A stretch of 59,653 bases of DNA from an uncultured Methylobacter sp. (GTDB lineage: Bacteria; Pseudomonadota; Gammaproteobacteria; Methylococcales; Methylomonadaceae): positions 1 to 59,653 of the forward strand of contig CAILCX010000214.1 in NCBI GenBank assembly GCA_903832775.1, in the 5' to 3' direction. The position numbers were made by a program, and so were the translations under genes. The notes under the pieces were generated by a model. It ran no database searches. It was given only the letters and a program-made list of their open reading frames with translations, and was not told the DNA's origin. This document shows, one piece after another, positions 40,292 to 50,283 of the stretch (its first letter is position 1; each line of letters begins with the position of its first letter).

Positions 40292-40999
40292 TATTAACCG
40301 ATGTTATTTCTTCAATATTTAATAAGCCATCTGGTTTGCATTTATGAATAGCTTAGCCCGTAACACGAAATAGTTGACCTTATGCTTATCTGCATAGATC
40401 AACATGGAGGCTTGATCTGGATAGTGATGCGGGTTGGCGACTTCGCCAAGCCCGCATTGGATTTTACGACTTATGGAACGCCTCAACTTTCCTCCGTTTT
40501 TGATAGATCGTGGCAACTTATTCGCCGTTGCACGCCAAATCGCTGTGAACCACATTGAATGCTGGCATAACCTGATAAATTTCAGTCATTAAAAAATTGG
40601 CGCTCGACCCCTGAAAGTCAAGGAAAGCGCGATTCACATCTTAATGAAACACAATTGGCCTTGGAGAAAAATGGCTGGGTTCAAGCTAAAGTGCAAGTCT
40701 GCTTAATTTGTCCCCTAGGCAAATCGCTTATGTTATATTGAATCTGGTTATCACCCTGTAGCAAATTTAGTGCACTTCAAACAACCGTAATCTCAGTCTC
40801 ATGAGAAGATATTCCTGAAATAGACTGAGATTATTGTCTGTATTTGTGGCTTATACGATTTAAGTGTTAATATGTAAGAATATTTTTGTGGATTAAGGGC
40901 TGTTAGCCGAATCACAAAAAAACATCCTTATATTTAGTACCTTAAGCTGCTAACAATTCGTATTTTTCAATCATTCTTTTTGGCAATGAGGATTAGGTT
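40292..40999. other. Long non-coding or decayed stretch before the chemoreceptor
   Basis: About 700 bases without a convincing gene. A 78-codon open frame on the minus strand (40319-40555) has a composition not typical of its neighbours and no recognisable family, so I do not call it. Some stretches read like broken coding sequence. Confidence 0.35.
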
Positions 41000-43120
41000 A
41001 TAAATCACATATCAATTTTATGGCCCAGGATTGGGCTGCAGCTGAAGTTACAGCTACTCATCCAAGGTTCTCTGATCATAATTCTTGTGGCTGCCCAGCT
41101 ATGGATATCAATGCACCTTGAGCAACAGGACTTAAATGATGTTGAGGCGCGCGCCAAGTCAGTGGCCACCAGCGCCATTAATGTACTGAACACCTTAATG
41201 ATTGTTAAGATAGGTGATCATGAAGTTATCAGTGATAAAACAACTCGCGGACTTTTCATTAAAAAGATGGGGGATGTGGACAAAGTCATGGAAATGCGAA
41301 TTGTCCGTGGCCAGGGAATTGATGATGAGTTCCCTGCCGGTCTTGCAGAGGAGAAACCAGTTGACGATATGGATCGCCGCGTCCTTGCCACCGGAAAATC
41401 AGAAGTCGAATTAATTAAAGGCAATGACGGCGAGGCAAAACTTAGAACCGTGATGCCGTTTATTGCTGAAAAAAACTTTCACGGCATAGATTGCCTTAAA
41501 TGCCATGGCGTTAATACGGGAGCCGTACTCGGCGCGGCTAGCGTTATTATTGATGTAAAAGAAGATTTGGCAAACATCAAGAGCTTCAATGAATTGATGT
41601 GGATAGGACAGTTAATTCTGCAATTCCTGCTGTTCTTTGTAATCAGTCTTATTAGCCGTCGCTTACTCAAGCAACTTGGCGGTGAACCTGCCAAAGCTAT
41701 TGAAATCGCAAACAAGATTTCAAATGGCGATCTCTCTACATCAATCATCGTTGCAGAACATGATACGACCAGTTTACTTTCATCGATGAAGCGAATGTCC
41801 GAGACGATACACCTCATGACCGATGATGCTGTGATGTTATCGAATGCTGCAATGGACGGAAAGTTAGCCATTCGTGCGGATACAACCAAGCATCAGGGCG
41901 ACTTTCGCAAGATTATTAACGGTATAAACGATACCCTGGACGCCGTCATCGGTCCGCTTAATGCTGCCGCCGGTTATGTTGATCGCATCTCAAAAGGTGA
42001 TATTCCAGCAAAGATCACTGACACTTTCAATGGCGACTTTAATTCGCTCAAAAACAACTTGAATGCGTTAATCGACGCTATTCAAGCCTTGGTTGCAGAT
42101 GCTGATCTTCTCGCTAATGCAGCGGTACAAGGTAAGCTAAGCAACCGGGTCGACGCCTCCCGGCATAAGGGTGATTACCGTAAGATTGTAGCGGGTGTCA
42201 ACGATACACTCGATAGTATCGTTACGCCCATTAATGAAGTTATTCGGGTGCTCAGCGCACTAGCCAAGAGTGACCTCACCGAGAAAATCGCAAACAACTA
42301 TCAAGGTAGTTTTGCCGAACTGTGCAACAACATTAATATCTCTGTAGATAACCTGGCTCAGACTGTTTCAAGCATCCAGGAAGCCACCGACTCAATCAAT
42401 ACTGCGGCAAAAGAGATTGCCGCCGGCAATAACGATCTGTCGCATCGCACTGAGGAACAAGCTGCCAGTCTGGAACAAACCGCTGCCAGCATGGAAGAGC
42501 TGACCTCTACCGTACAACAAAATAGTAAAAATGCCAAACAGGCCAATCAGCTTGCTGTTGATGCATCCACCATAGCCGGTAAAGGTGTTTCGGTGGTTGG
42601 CGACGTTATGACAACCATGGATGAAATTAACCAGTCATCCCACAAGATAGTAGATATTATCTCGGTCATTGATGACATTGCTTTCCAGACTAACATTCTT
42701 GCGCTCAATGCCGCAGTAGAAGCGGCACGTGCTGGAGATCAAGGTCGTGGTTTCGCCGTTGTTGCCATCGAAGTTCGTAATCTTGCCCAACGGGCGGCCT
42801 TGGCTGCCGGTGAAATTAAAATACTGATTTCAAATTCTGTCGAAAAAATTCATGATGGCACCAACCTGGTTACACAAGCCGGAAAAACGATGGAAGAAAT
42901 CGTAAATGCAGTCAGTGGCGTGACGGTTATTATGTCTGCAATCAGCTCTGCTTCGATGGAACAAACTTCAGGTATTCAACAAGTTAATCAGGCTATCACT
43001 CAGATGGATGATGTAACCCAGCAAAATGCCGCCTTAGTTGAACAAGCCGCGGCATCGGCAGAATCGCTTGAAGAGCAAACTGAAAACTTAAGTATAACTG
43101 TTGGGCAATTTAAGGTTTAG
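41000..43120 (+). CDS. Methyl-accepting chemotaxis protein with heme-c (DUF3365-like) sensor
   Basis: Transmembrane chemoreceptor that would signal to CheA/CheW. The open frame continues upstream of the first usual start (GTG 41087) and encodes the missing first membrane helix ([19 protein letters not shown]). The frame opens after a TAG at 40994. No ATG, GTG or TTG lies between, but an ATA at 41000 sits 8 bases after GAGG. From the GTG, the periplasmic domain contains a CxxCH heme-c motif at 136-140 ([10 protein letters not shown]), in a DUF3365/Tll0287-like sensor. Helix 2 is at about 171-190. Several HAMP-like repeats follow, then the signalling domain ([20 protein letters not shown]). No NWETF tail. 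Start lost, or a rare start codon used. Confidence 0.8.
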   Translation: MNHISILWPRIGLQLKLQLLIQGSLIIILVAAQLWISMHLEQQDLNDVEARAKSVATSAINVLNTLMIVKIGDHEVISDKTTRGLFIKKMGDVDKVMEMRIVRGQGIDDEFPAGLAEEKPVDDMDRRVLATGKSEVELIKGNDGEAKLRTVMPFIAEKNFHGIDCLKCHGVNTGAVLGAASVIIDVKEDLANIKSFNELMWIGQLILQFLLFFVISLISRRLLKQLGGEPAKAIEIANKISNGDLSTSIIVAEHDTTSLLSSMKRMSETIHLMTDDAVMLSNAAMDGKLAIRADTTKHQGDFRKIINGINDTLDAVIGPLNAAAGYVDRISKGDIPAKITDTFNGDFNSLKNNLNALIDAIQALVADADLLANAAVQGKLSNRVDASRHKGDYRKIVAGVNDTLDSIVTPINEVIRVLSALAKSDLTEKIANNYQGSFAELCNNINISVDNLAQTVSSIQEATDSINTAAKEIAAGNNDLSHRTEEQAASLEQTAASMEELTSTVQQNSKNAKQANQLAVDASTIAGKGVSVVGDVMTTMDEINQSSHKIVDIISVIDDIAFQTNILALNAAVEAARAGDQGRGFAVVAIEVRNLAQRAALAAGEIKILISNSVEKIHDGTNLVTQAGKTMEEIVNAVSGVTVIMSAISSASMEQTSGIQQVNQAITQMDDVTQQNAALVEQAAASAESLEEQTENLSITVGQFKV

Positions 43121-43152
43121 GATTTATCCATCTTACAATCTACAAAATAAAA

Positions 43153-43184
43153 GCAGCGGTGGCCTGTTTGGCCAATGCCGCTGC
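43153..43184 (+). terminator. Hairpin downstream of the chemoreceptor gene
   Basis: GCAGCGG pairs with CCGCTGC, with an inner TGGCC/GGCCA stem, 32 bases after the stop codon. The T tract is weak, so a terminator role is likely but not certain. Confidence 0.5.
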
Positions 43185-43495
43185 ATTACCGGCTTGAGTC
43201 GAGTTGATATAAAGATCCTTCCCCCATCACTTTTAATTCTGTTATCTCTGGTTCCATACCTAAAAAAATTATGGTCTGAATTTGGGATATAAGTTGACTT
43301 GGACAGGGTGTACTCCTCAAAAGCTGAATTGAATGATTAAACAACTGACATATTTGGGTTTGATTCTATCGCTAAGCTTGGATATCAGGCTTTGTGCCGG
43401 CTAACTTTTATGGTTTTCTCGCGTGCTTCCAACGTTCCCGCGCATGCTGGAGACGTTGCCCCGCACGCAAAAAGTATCACTCAAAAATTGATCCT

Positions 43496-43524
43496 CTGCA
43501 GGCCATATCTGGCGTGGCCTGCAG
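43496..43524. repeat. Perfect 10-bp inverted repeat
   Basis: CTGCAGGCCA, loop TATCTGGCG, then TGGCCTGCAG. It stands alone in a non-coding region with no T tract. It could be an extragenic palindrome or the remnant of a mobile element end. Confidence 0.5.
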
Positions 43525-44374
43525 CGATTTTTACCTGGTCCTTCCAGCGGGCGCCGGAAAGACTCGACCGCGCGCAAATATCGTTCTGCCGGCACAGGTA
43601 AGCTTATTTCGTTCTGATCTTGTTTTAAAGCCACTAAACTTCATCCTGGTTCGGGATAACTCTGACTCATTACTACAAGATTTTTAAGCAGGTTGATAAC
43701 TAAACAGCATCCCCCGGGTAACTATCGGGGCAAGCCAAATTTACCGCATTATTTATGAGGCGGGGATCAATAAGAAAATTATTGTAAATCCCCTCAGTTA
43801 ATGTTTCCTGAACGTCAACAGACGAACCACGGTGAAATTTCACAGAAATTTGCCAAGGACCTAGTTTCAGCAGACTTTAAGTACTTGGTGTTTTATTTGG
43901 ATATCCGTAAAAATTTATCAGCTAAACACTCAACTTCAAAGCCTTTCTCGATTTAAAAATATTTCAAAAATGACCGTAAACGCAGATCGCCATCAACAAT
44001 TAAAATTTTAGCAGAATATGCATCTGGTAGCATCAAATAGAAAGAGTACGCCAACCTTGCCAATATTTATCCAACTATCCAACTATCCAAAATAATTTAA
44101 GGAGTGAATTATATCCGCATCCTAATGGATGTATTACCTATCCCTTTCTTGTGACATTTTGTGACAATTCAAAACTTGATTAAAACCCACTAATTGTTAG
44201 CATAATATTTGGAGTATACAAACTGCAAAACTGTTACGGTGTATGGCTAATGAAGCTTATTACTCCTAGGATAGTTAATACCACCATGAAATAATAACAA
44301 ATTTTTATGGTTGGCTCTTTATAGGTCTATCCATAGATAAGTAACTTGAATTGCAATTTTTTACTCGAAATTTA

Positions 44375-44800
44375 ATGATTTTAAAACATATACCTCAAAA
44401 GGCTTTGATCGTTGATAGTATTCATATCGACAAGTTACTGAACGGTAGCGGTTCATGGGAAATGGTCGGCGGCATTCACCTTAAATCTGAGCCTATTGCT
44501 CTAATTAATCTGGTTTTGAGCCAAATTGTGGGCATAGCAAATCTCATTGCCGTCAAACGCTCGGTCGATTTTTCCATCCGAAAAAATAATGTTAATGAAC
44601 ATCGTATTTCTGATGAGGACCTAAAAGCTGGACACTTGAATAACTGGGATGTGATCTGGACGCTTGACCAAGCACAGCGTTTGACCAAGCTAATTCCAGT
44701 CAATTATCCAACTGAAGATGAAACGTGGATAAATTTGGACGAGTCGATACAAGTTGAACTTGCACTTTCCATGGCTTTAACTGATAGCGACTGCCTATAA
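44375..44800 (+). CDS. Small ASCH-like domain protein
   Basis: A 141 aa protein from ATG 44375 (149 aa from 44351). The segment KALIVDSIHIDKLLNGSGSW followed by EMVGGIHLKSEPIALINLV and LSQIVGIANLIAV resembles the ASCH fold, where W-D-x-I-L-x-G-x-K-x-W-E-x-R leads to an ALI...SGQIVG strand. ASCH proteins are thought to bind RNA or modified nucleotides. The usual arginines after W-E are not kept, so function may be altered. No ribosome site is clear. The neighbours give no functional hint. Confidence 0.55.
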   Translation: MILKHIPQKALIVDSIHIDKLLNGSGSWEMVGGIHLKSEPIALINLVLSQIVGIANLIAVKRSVDFSIRKNNVNEHRISDEDLKAGHLNNWDVIWTLDQAQRLTKLIPVNYPTEDETWINLDESIQVELALSMALTDSDCL

Positions 44801-45276
44801 TGCATTAATGCGCAATTTTAACGTACCAAGGCTTAGCACTATTGTGCCGGACTGTTTTTCTATCTCGAAAAATCCCCAACCACGCTCACCTTCAATATAA
44901 CACCTTAGGTCAAGCTGGTGCTTTTCCAAAGCGACATTTACCTTGTCTCAAATTTTCAATTGCTAAAAAGCGGAGTAGCACGACCCAATGTGGTCATTGA
45001 CATCTAATTTTCAAATCGCAGCTCACACAAGCCCAGCTTACAGCCGATTTTTTATAACCCAAATGGCATTCCAGTGCAATAAGCTGGCTAATGTTGAAGA
45101 ACTGGTTTATAAGTATTGATAATCTAGCGGCTGCTATACTTACATTTAAAGGGATGGTTTTGATACCTGATAAGCCAAAATATTTTATTTCTCATGAAGC
45201 CTTAATAACGCATCCTGTTGAAAGCTAATCAGATATTAAGACCGACACTTCATTTCCAATCGATTGCCGGATACCT
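44801..45276. other. Gap before the histidine kinase
   Basis: 476 AT-rich bases with no credible gene. It lies just where the missing front part of the histidine kinase would be expected, but I could not read PAS coding sequence in any frame. Confidence 0.3.
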
Positions 45277-47301
45277 ATGATGTTTAATGAATGCAGCAAG
45301 GTTAATGACTTATTACCAGCATGGGCGGATATTTCGGCTCGGAAGCAAGCAGAAGAAGTATTAAAAGTTTACCCCGAACCTTTGGTAGAATTGGTTAATA
45401 AGTGCCACTGTGAGTTAAAAAAATCCAAAGAATCACTTGAGCAAAGTCAGCACAACCTAAAACTTGCCATTGCCTCAGGCCAAGTCGGTATATGGAATTT
45501 TAATCTGCAAACCAATGAATTGATCTGGGACGATGCCATGTTTGCACTTTATGGTGCCTGCAGAAAGGATTTCTCTGGGGCTTATGATGCGTGGTCAACT
45601 CGACTGCATCCGGACGACAGAGCGGTAACTGAGACAGCACTGAATAATGCCATTTCCGGCAAGAGCAATTATAGCCCCGATTTTCGGGTGATATGGGCAA
45701 ATGGGGAAGTACACCACCTTAAAGGACATGCTCATGTGATCACTAATAAGGCTGGCACCCCTCAGTACATGGTTGGCACCAACTGGGACAACAGTGCGTT
45801 TGCCGATACCCATGAACAACTATTGTTGGCACATACCGCTATTAACAACAGTAAAAGTTCTTTCATTTGGCTGACCTCGGATGGCCGTTTAGCTGATACC
45901 AACGACTTTGCCTGTATTAGTCTGGGCTACTCACAGAATGAACTAAGGGATCTGAATGTCTGGGACTTTGATGTTGAGATGTCGACTGAGTCTTGGTCTG
46001 ATATATGGACACAATTAAAAAAATCAGGGAAATATCAGGGTGAAAGACTCTATCGGCGTAAGAATGGAACTAATTTCCCGGTAGACGTTAGCAGTGACCT
46101 CATCGTTATTAACGGTAAAGAGTACAGCTTTTCCTTTGTCATTGATACTACCGAGCGAAAACAGATAGAGCAGCGCCTGAGTGAAGCGAATGATTTTAAT
46201 ATCAGTATACTGAACTCGCTGACTGCGCACATTTCTGTGCTTGATAGCCAAGGTGTTATTGTTGCCACTAACAACGCTTGGCAACAATTCAGTCTGGAAA
46301 ATGGACTCTCTGAAATCGAAACAAACTTTATCGGCCTTAGTTATCTTGATGCCTGCAACTCATATAATCAAAACTACGAATATGATCTTGATGCAATCGC
46401 AGCGCGTAAGGGCATATTAGCTGTAATAAAGGGGGAACTGAAAGTATTCGTTATGGATTATCCCTGTCATTCGCCTAGTCAGCAACATTGGTTTCATCTT
46501 AAAGTCACACAACTTGACAATTCTAGTAATTACATAGTGATCAGCCACGAAAATATCACCGAACGTAAACAGAAGGAACAAATAGATCAAGAACATCTGG
46601 ATCAACTAGCTCATGTCACGCGTCTTGGACTGATGGGGGAAATGGCTTCAGGTTTGGCACATGAGGTTAACCAGCCCTTGGCGGCGATTGCTAATTATGC
46701 ACAAGCCAGTTTAAACCTGATGAAAAAGGGAAATCCTGATCTGATAAAACTTGCCGAAGTAGCTATAAAAACCAAAGAGCAGGCGCTACGTGCAGGCCAA
46801 ATTATTCACCGAATGAAAGAATTCTGCAAGTCCAGATCACAACAGAGATCAACGATTGACATCAATGCTTTGATTAATGAAAGCGTCAGCTTGTGTACTG
46901 ATCAGCTGAAGCAAAATAACATAACAATCATACTTAAACTTGACGATAAGCTATCTCATATCTATGTTGACAACATTCAAATCGAACAGGTACTGATCAA
47001 CCTGATCCGCAACAGTATGGATGCCATAGTCAGCATGCCAGAAAACAAAAAAGGTGAGATAACCATCCAGAGTTACTCTACGTCCAATCATGAAATACAG
47101 GTTAGTGTGCAAGACAACGGTTCAGGCATTGAGGAAGATCAGCAATCCAAGATACTTTTGCCTTTCCACACTACCAAGAATAATGGTATGGGAATGGGCT
47201 TATCCATTAGTCGATCACTGATCGAGGCACATAATGGTAAATTAAGTTTTAATAGTCAATTGGGAAAAGGCAGCAATTTTTATTTTACGCTGCCTATTTA
47301 A
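45277..47301 (+). CDS. PAS-domain sensor histidine kinase
   Basis: Cytoplasmic two-component sensor kinase of 674 aa. It has at least three PAS-like domains: about residues 57-180 ([20 protein letters not shown]), 190-300 ([20 protein letters not shown], ending in [14 protein letters not shown]) and 305-430. The DHp phospho-acceptor is His462 in [20 protein letters not shown], of the FixL/NtrB-like type. The ATPase domain has the N box [13 protein letters not shown], then [11 protein letters not shown] and [12 protein letters not shown]. The first 30 residues include [12 protein letters not shown], the usual tail of another PAS domain, so the gene seems 5'-truncated. No response regulator is adjacent. 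No membrane segment. Confidence 0.88.
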   Translation: MMFNECSKVNDLLPAWADISARKQAEEVLKVYPEPLVELVNKCHCELKKSKESLEQSQHNLKLAIASGQVGIWNFNLQTNELIWDDAMFALYGACRKDFSGAYDAWSTRLHPDDRAVTETALNNAISGKSNYSPDFRVIWANGEVHHLKGHAHVITNKAGTPQYMVGTNWDNSAFADTHEQLLLAHTAINNSKSSFIWLTSDGRLADTNDFACISLGYSQNELRDLNVWDFDVEMSTESWSDIWTQLKKSGKYQGERLYRRKNGTNFPVDVSSDLIVINGKEYSFSFVIDTTERKQIEQRLSEANDFNISILNSLTAHISVLDSQGVIVATNNAWQQFSLENGLSEIETNFIGLSYLDACNSYNQNYEYDLDAIAARKGILAVIKGELKVFVMDYPCHSPSQQHWFHLKVTQLDNSSNYIVISHENITERKQKEQIDQEHLDQLAHVTRLGLMGEMASGLAHEVNQPLAAIANYAQASLNLMKKGNPDLIKLAEVAIKTKEQALRAGQIIHRMKEFCKSRSQQRSTIDINALINESVSLCTDQLKQNNITIILKLDDKLSHIYVDNIQIEQVLINLIRNSMDAIVSMPENKKGEITIQSYSTSNHEIQVSVQDNGSGIEEDQQSKILLPFHTTKNNGMGMGLSISRSLIEAHNGKLSFNSQLGKGSNFYFTLPI

Positions 47302-47440
47302 TGGATATAAATGCCGTCTTATAGTGCAGGCCGAACCACAGCAATAGCTTCTTGGGCTTCGCACAACCGGATGTTTCCTTCTTGTTATGCTCACAGCCCG
47401 GTTTGTCTAATAGCGTAGCAATATCTTTAATTGATTTCAT
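47294..47440 (-). pseudogene. nifE: 5' fragment of nifE
   Basis: A 48-codon frame on the minus strand starts [20 protein letters not shown] and continues [10 protein letters not shown]. This matches the N-terminus of NifE, the scaffold for FeMo-cofactor assembly (usual pattern: [35 protein letters not shown] in outline). After KPK the frame breaks off. In another frame the next bases give A-x-A...A...D-G, weakly like the continuing NifE. Only about 45 of roughly 470 codons remain. It is a decayed remnant, tail to tail with the histidine kinase (overlapping its last 8 bases). Confidence 0.65.
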
Positions 47441-47827
47441 CGGCTTAACCAATCGCGTTGTTTAATTTAACTAAGGCAATCGTTCTGCCATTTTGAATGT
47501 AGTTAAAATTATTTAGGTTTAATGAGTATTGGATTACAGGAAAGCTAACAAAGTGGGTAGTTGGATACGGCAAGCGGATTCATTGCTGCAATGGCGTGGA
47601 CCAGAAATACCAATTCTTGCCAGCCATCAATCTTGCTTAATTCTATTCACAAGACTAATGTCCTTCTATACCCAAAGCGGTATAATTCAAGAAATGAGAA
47701 AACAGGAGTCAAGACTATGAGCGAACAGCTAAAAAAAGCGTTGCTTGAGAGACACCGATAATAATCAAGGTCACAAAGCACTGATTCCCCCTTAAAGCCT
47801 CAACTTCTATTCTATCGAAATCATCAC
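47441..47827. other. Gap between the nifE remnant and xth
   Basis: No full-size gene. A 14-codon frame MSEQLKKALLERHR (47717-47761) follows a good AGGAG ribosome site with 8-base spacing and ends in TAA TAA. It may be a leader peptide or the stub of a truncated gene. A short inverted repeat TATACC/GGTATA lies just upstream, near 47670. Confidence 0.35.
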
Positions 47828-48592
47828 ATGAAAATAATCTCCTGGAATGTCAATGGCGTTCGCGCTGTGCAAAGTAAAGGCTTTGCCGAAACCCTCAAGT
47901 TGCTTGATGCCGACTGTATTCTATTGCAGGAAACCAAGGCTCAGGTCGACCAGATCGAGAAGGCACTGGATGGTATTGACGGCTATCACATATATTCTAA
48001 CTGTGCCGAACGCAAAGGCTATTCCGGTGTGACAATTTTATCCCGGCATGAGCCGCTGCAAGTTATTAGCGATATTGGTCTTATTGAACACGACCAGGAA
48101 GGACGCGTGATAGTCGCCGAATTTGAACAGTTTTATTTGCTCAATGTCTACGTGCCCAATTCGGGCGAGGCATTAGCCAGACTGGATTATCGGCAAACCT
48201 GGGATACGGAATTTCTGGCTTATTGCCGACAACTGCAAAACAAGAAACCGCTTATTGCTTGCGGCGATTTTAATGTCGCGCACAGGGAAATCGATATTGC
48301 ACGTCCGAAGCCAAATTACAATAAATCGTCTGGCTATACTCAACTCGAAATCGATGGTTTCAGTCGTTTTCTCGATGCCGGACTGGTCGATACTTTTCGA
48401 CATGATCACCCTGATACGGTGGCTTATAGCTGGTGGAGTTACCGCGCTGGCGCCAGGGAGAAAAACGTAGGATGGCGGATCGATTATGTGTTGACTAGTG
48501 AAATGCTCGTCAACAAAGTTAAGAATGCTTTTATTCTACCGGAGATTACCGGGTCGGATCATTGTCCGGTCGGCATTGAGATTGATTTTTAA
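47828..48592 (+). CDS. xth: Exodeoxyribonuclease III
   Basis: AP endonuclease and 3'-5' exonuclease of base excision repair. The 254 aa protein has all family motifs: ISWNVNGVRAV, LLQETKAQ, YSGVTILSR, LNVYVPNSGEA, CGDFNVAHREIDIARP, VGWRIDYVLTS and SDHCPVGIEIDF. It is followed after 1 base by a uracil-DNA glycosylase gene, a sensible repair pairing: the glycosylase makes the AP site and this enzyme cuts it. Confidence 0.95.
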   Translation: MKIISWNVNGVRAVQSKGFAETLKLLDADCILLQETKAQVDQIEKALDGIDGYHIYSNCAERKGYSGVTILSRHEPLQVISDIGLIEHDQEGRVIVAEFEQFYLLNVYVPNSGEALARLDYRQTWDTEFLAYCRQLQNKKPLIACGDFNVAHREIDIARPKPNYNKSSGYTQLEIDGFSRFLDAGLVDTFRHDHPDTVAYSWWSYRAGAREKNVGWRIDYVLTSEMLVNKVKNAFILPEITGSDHCPVGIEIDF

Positions 48593-48593
48593 G

Positions 48594-49211
48594 ATGCCCG
48601 TACGCGAGCAGTTGATACATGCCCACCGGGCGGCATTGTCGAATTGTAAAAGATGTCCCGAGATGGTCGGCCCGGTCGTGAGCGGTAGTCAGGTATTATC
48701 AAAAGTCTTACTGATCGGTCAGGCGCCGGGCGATAAGGAGGGCGCTTTCGATAAACCCTTCGCCTGGACGGCAGGAAAAACCCTATTTAAATGGTTCGAA
48801 CTTATCGGGATTAATGAACAAACTTTTCGGCAGCGCGTTTATATGGCCGCCGTGTGTCGTTGTTTTCCGGGTAAAAATCCAAAGGGCGGTGACCGTGTGC
48901 CGAGTCCTACCGAAATCGCTAATTGCGCGGACTGGCTGCAAGCGGAAACCGCTTTGCTTAAACCCGATTTGATCCTGCCGGTCGGCAAACTGGCGATCAG
49001 CCAATTACTGCCGGTCAAAAGACTGAATGAGGTGATCGGCAAACTTCATCCAGTCACTTTTCACGGTCACCATACAGAAGCAATCCCCCTGCCCCATCCA
49101 TCCGGTGCATCGACCTGGCATCGGACCGAACCGGGCTTTACGTTACTGAAATCAGCCTTGACAATCCTACAACGACATCCGTCCTGGCAACAAATTTGCG
49201 CAGAAAACTGA
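48594..49211 (+). CDS. Uracil-DNA glycosylase family protein (Fe-S type)
   Basis: Base-excision enzyme of the family 4/5-like uracil-DNA glycosylases. I start at ATG 48594, one base after the xth stop (205 aa). A longer frame from 48498 overlaps xth and its extra 32 residues look non-functional. Cys18 and Cys21 (NCKRCPE) with Cys88 or Cys90 and Cys111 are placed as for a 4Fe-4S cluster. The catalytic stretch is IGQAPGDKEGAFDKPFAWTA, followed by GKTLFKWF. The C-terminal loop is PLPHPSGASTWH. Probably co-transcribed with xth. Confidence 0.88.
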   Translation: MPVREQLIHAHRAALSNCKRCPEMVGPVVSGSQVLSKVLLIGQAPGDKEGAFDKPFAWTAGKTLFKWFELIGINEQTFRQRVYMAAVCRCFPGKNPKGGDRVPSPTEIANCADWLQAETALLKPDLILPVGKLAISQLLPVKRLNEVIGKLHPVTFHGHHTEAIPLPHPSGASTWHRTEPGFTLLKSALTILQRHPSWQQICAEN

Positions 49212-50020
49212 AAGATGTTTGGGTGCTGGATTAATTCTGTAATTAGGCATGAATATCCAAGCCGAATTCGACCTTATCAATCAGTAACCCGATGACCGCA
49301 ACATGGATTCTTTCCAACTCTGAGAATCTGCTGGGTGTTGATAAGCAAGGTTGCTGATTTGTAGCAGATGTCCTTTGTGACCAAACGATCCATCTGCAAG
49401 ACCCAAAGCCACAAGTGCCGAGATGGTCAGTTCGAGGCAAGGCATTCATCGTAAACTCAATGCACCGCGCATGACGTTGACCAATAGGCAACCACACAGA
49501 TACCAGGTGCGAGACGGAAGTTGACTTTGCGTAAGCGCGAGTAAGGCTTATTGGCAGTCGATTACCTGCACGCCCAAGTTGGGTTTGGGATGGTAAAAAA
49601 GAATACGCGCGCTGCTGGCATCTGTTGGTGCGCAGAGTAGTCGGTGCGGATAACATACCTCACTATTTGTATCCAATGCTCCTCTCGACACGCCCTGGCA
49701 AGAACTGTCTCCGGTAAAGGCTCGAGATTTTTTATTGTGCATAGATTTCGGGAAGCGAAAAGCGATGCGGCATGGCCGGCTACCAAGTTCGCCGCTGGGA
49801 CTCTTGGCATAACCATATGGCATTGGTGATGCTGGGAACACTATTTCTGGTCATAGAAAAAAATCCCTGCGCCCGCAGTGGTCCATGAATGAATCTAACA
49901 AAGTAGAATTAGATGCAGTAGATTTAAATTAAATGTGACCCTATTTTAAAGTGAAGCAATATTCTCAGAGGATTTTGAATTCTATGATTTTATAAAAACT
50001 CATTCGGTTGAAAAAAAAGT
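49212..50020. other. Decayed region before the tRNA cluster
   Basis: No intact gene. It contains the transposase remnant at about 49460-49888. The rest (49212-49459 and 49889-50020) shows nothing I recognise. AT content rises towards the tRNA promoter. Confidence 0.4.
49460..49888 (+). pseudogene. IS701/IS4-superfamily transposase remnant
   Basis: Pieces of one transposase can be read in different plus-strand frames. First comes KEYARCWHLLVRRVVG with NIPHYLYPML, then in another frame RFFIVHRFREAKSDA, then in a third frame from 49772 MAGYQVRRWDSWHNHMALVM followed by LGTLFLV. The order matches the end of IS701-like transposases (WHLLVRRE..., SFREAKSE, YQVRxWxxWHHHMALV). At least two frameshifts and stops separate the parts. 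Terminal inverted repeats were not identified. Confidence 0.65.
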
Positions 50021-50049
50021 TTGACTAAATAAAACTTAATCGCTATTAT
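50021..50049 (+). promoter_or_regulatory. Promoter of the tRNA-Pro-Arg-His operon
   Basis: TTGACT, a 17-base spacer, then TATTAT, about 57 bases before the first tRNA. It is the only good sigma-70 promoter in front of the cluster. Confidence 0.7.
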
Positions 50050-50105
50050 AGACAGCTCTTCAGGGATGTTTTAAAGTCATATTATTTTAAAGTATTAGAA
50101 GATAT

Positions 50106-50182
50106 CGGGGTATAGCGCAGTCTGGTAGCGCGCCTGCTTTGGGAGCAGGATGTCGGGAGTTCGAATCTCTCTACCCCGACCA
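50106..50182 (+). tRNA. tRNA-Pro(TGG)
   Basis: Acceptor stem CGGGGTA pairs with TACCCCG, discriminator A, encoded CCA. Anticodon stem CCTGC/GCAGG with loop TTTGGGA, giving anticodon TGG. 77 bases. First of three tRNAs in tandem. Confidence 0.96.
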
Positions 50183-50186
50183 ATTC

Positions 50187-50263
50187 GCGCTTGTAGCTCA
50201 ACCGGATAGAGCACCAGCCTTCTAAGCTGGGGGTCGCAGGTTCGAGTCCTGCCAAGCGCACCA
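50187..50263 (+). tRNA. tRNA-Arg(TCT)
   Basis: Acceptor stem GCGCTTG pairs with CAAGCGC, discriminator A, encoded CCA. Anticodon stem CCAGC/GCTGG with loop CTTCTAA, anticodon TCT. Four bases separate it from tRNA-Pro. Confidence 0.96.
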
Positions 50264-50283
50264 TCAAGAAAGCCAAATATTAT

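Larger units (their letters stand above)
43121..44350. other. 1.2-kb region without a confident gene
   Basis: It holds a hairpin at 43153-43184 and an inverted repeat at 43496-43524. Open frames around 43333-43690 overlap in three frames. One starts with a signal-peptide-like stretch (MIKQLTYLGLILSLSL) from 43333 but stops after 23 codons, and a frame shift would extend it. I regard this as decayed sequence. Confidence 0.35.

Noticed and set aside
40319-40555. 78-codon open frame on the minus strand after the QEGLA gene
   Set aside because: No family recognised, no ribosome site and atypical composition. Probably chance or decayed sequence.
43333-43404. Signal-peptide-like start MIKQLTYLGLILSLSL
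   Set aside because: It stops after 23 codons, and the frame that would continue it shows no recognisable protein.
43394-43687. 97-codon frame with a GAGKT stretch that looks like a P-loop
   Set aside because: The P-loop context is wrong (no preceding beta strand pattern), and overlapping frames of similar length exist on both strands.
49243-49656. 137-codon minus-strand frame near the tRNA cluster
   Set aside because: The plus strand of the same DNA reads as transposase fragments, so this frame is a shadow.
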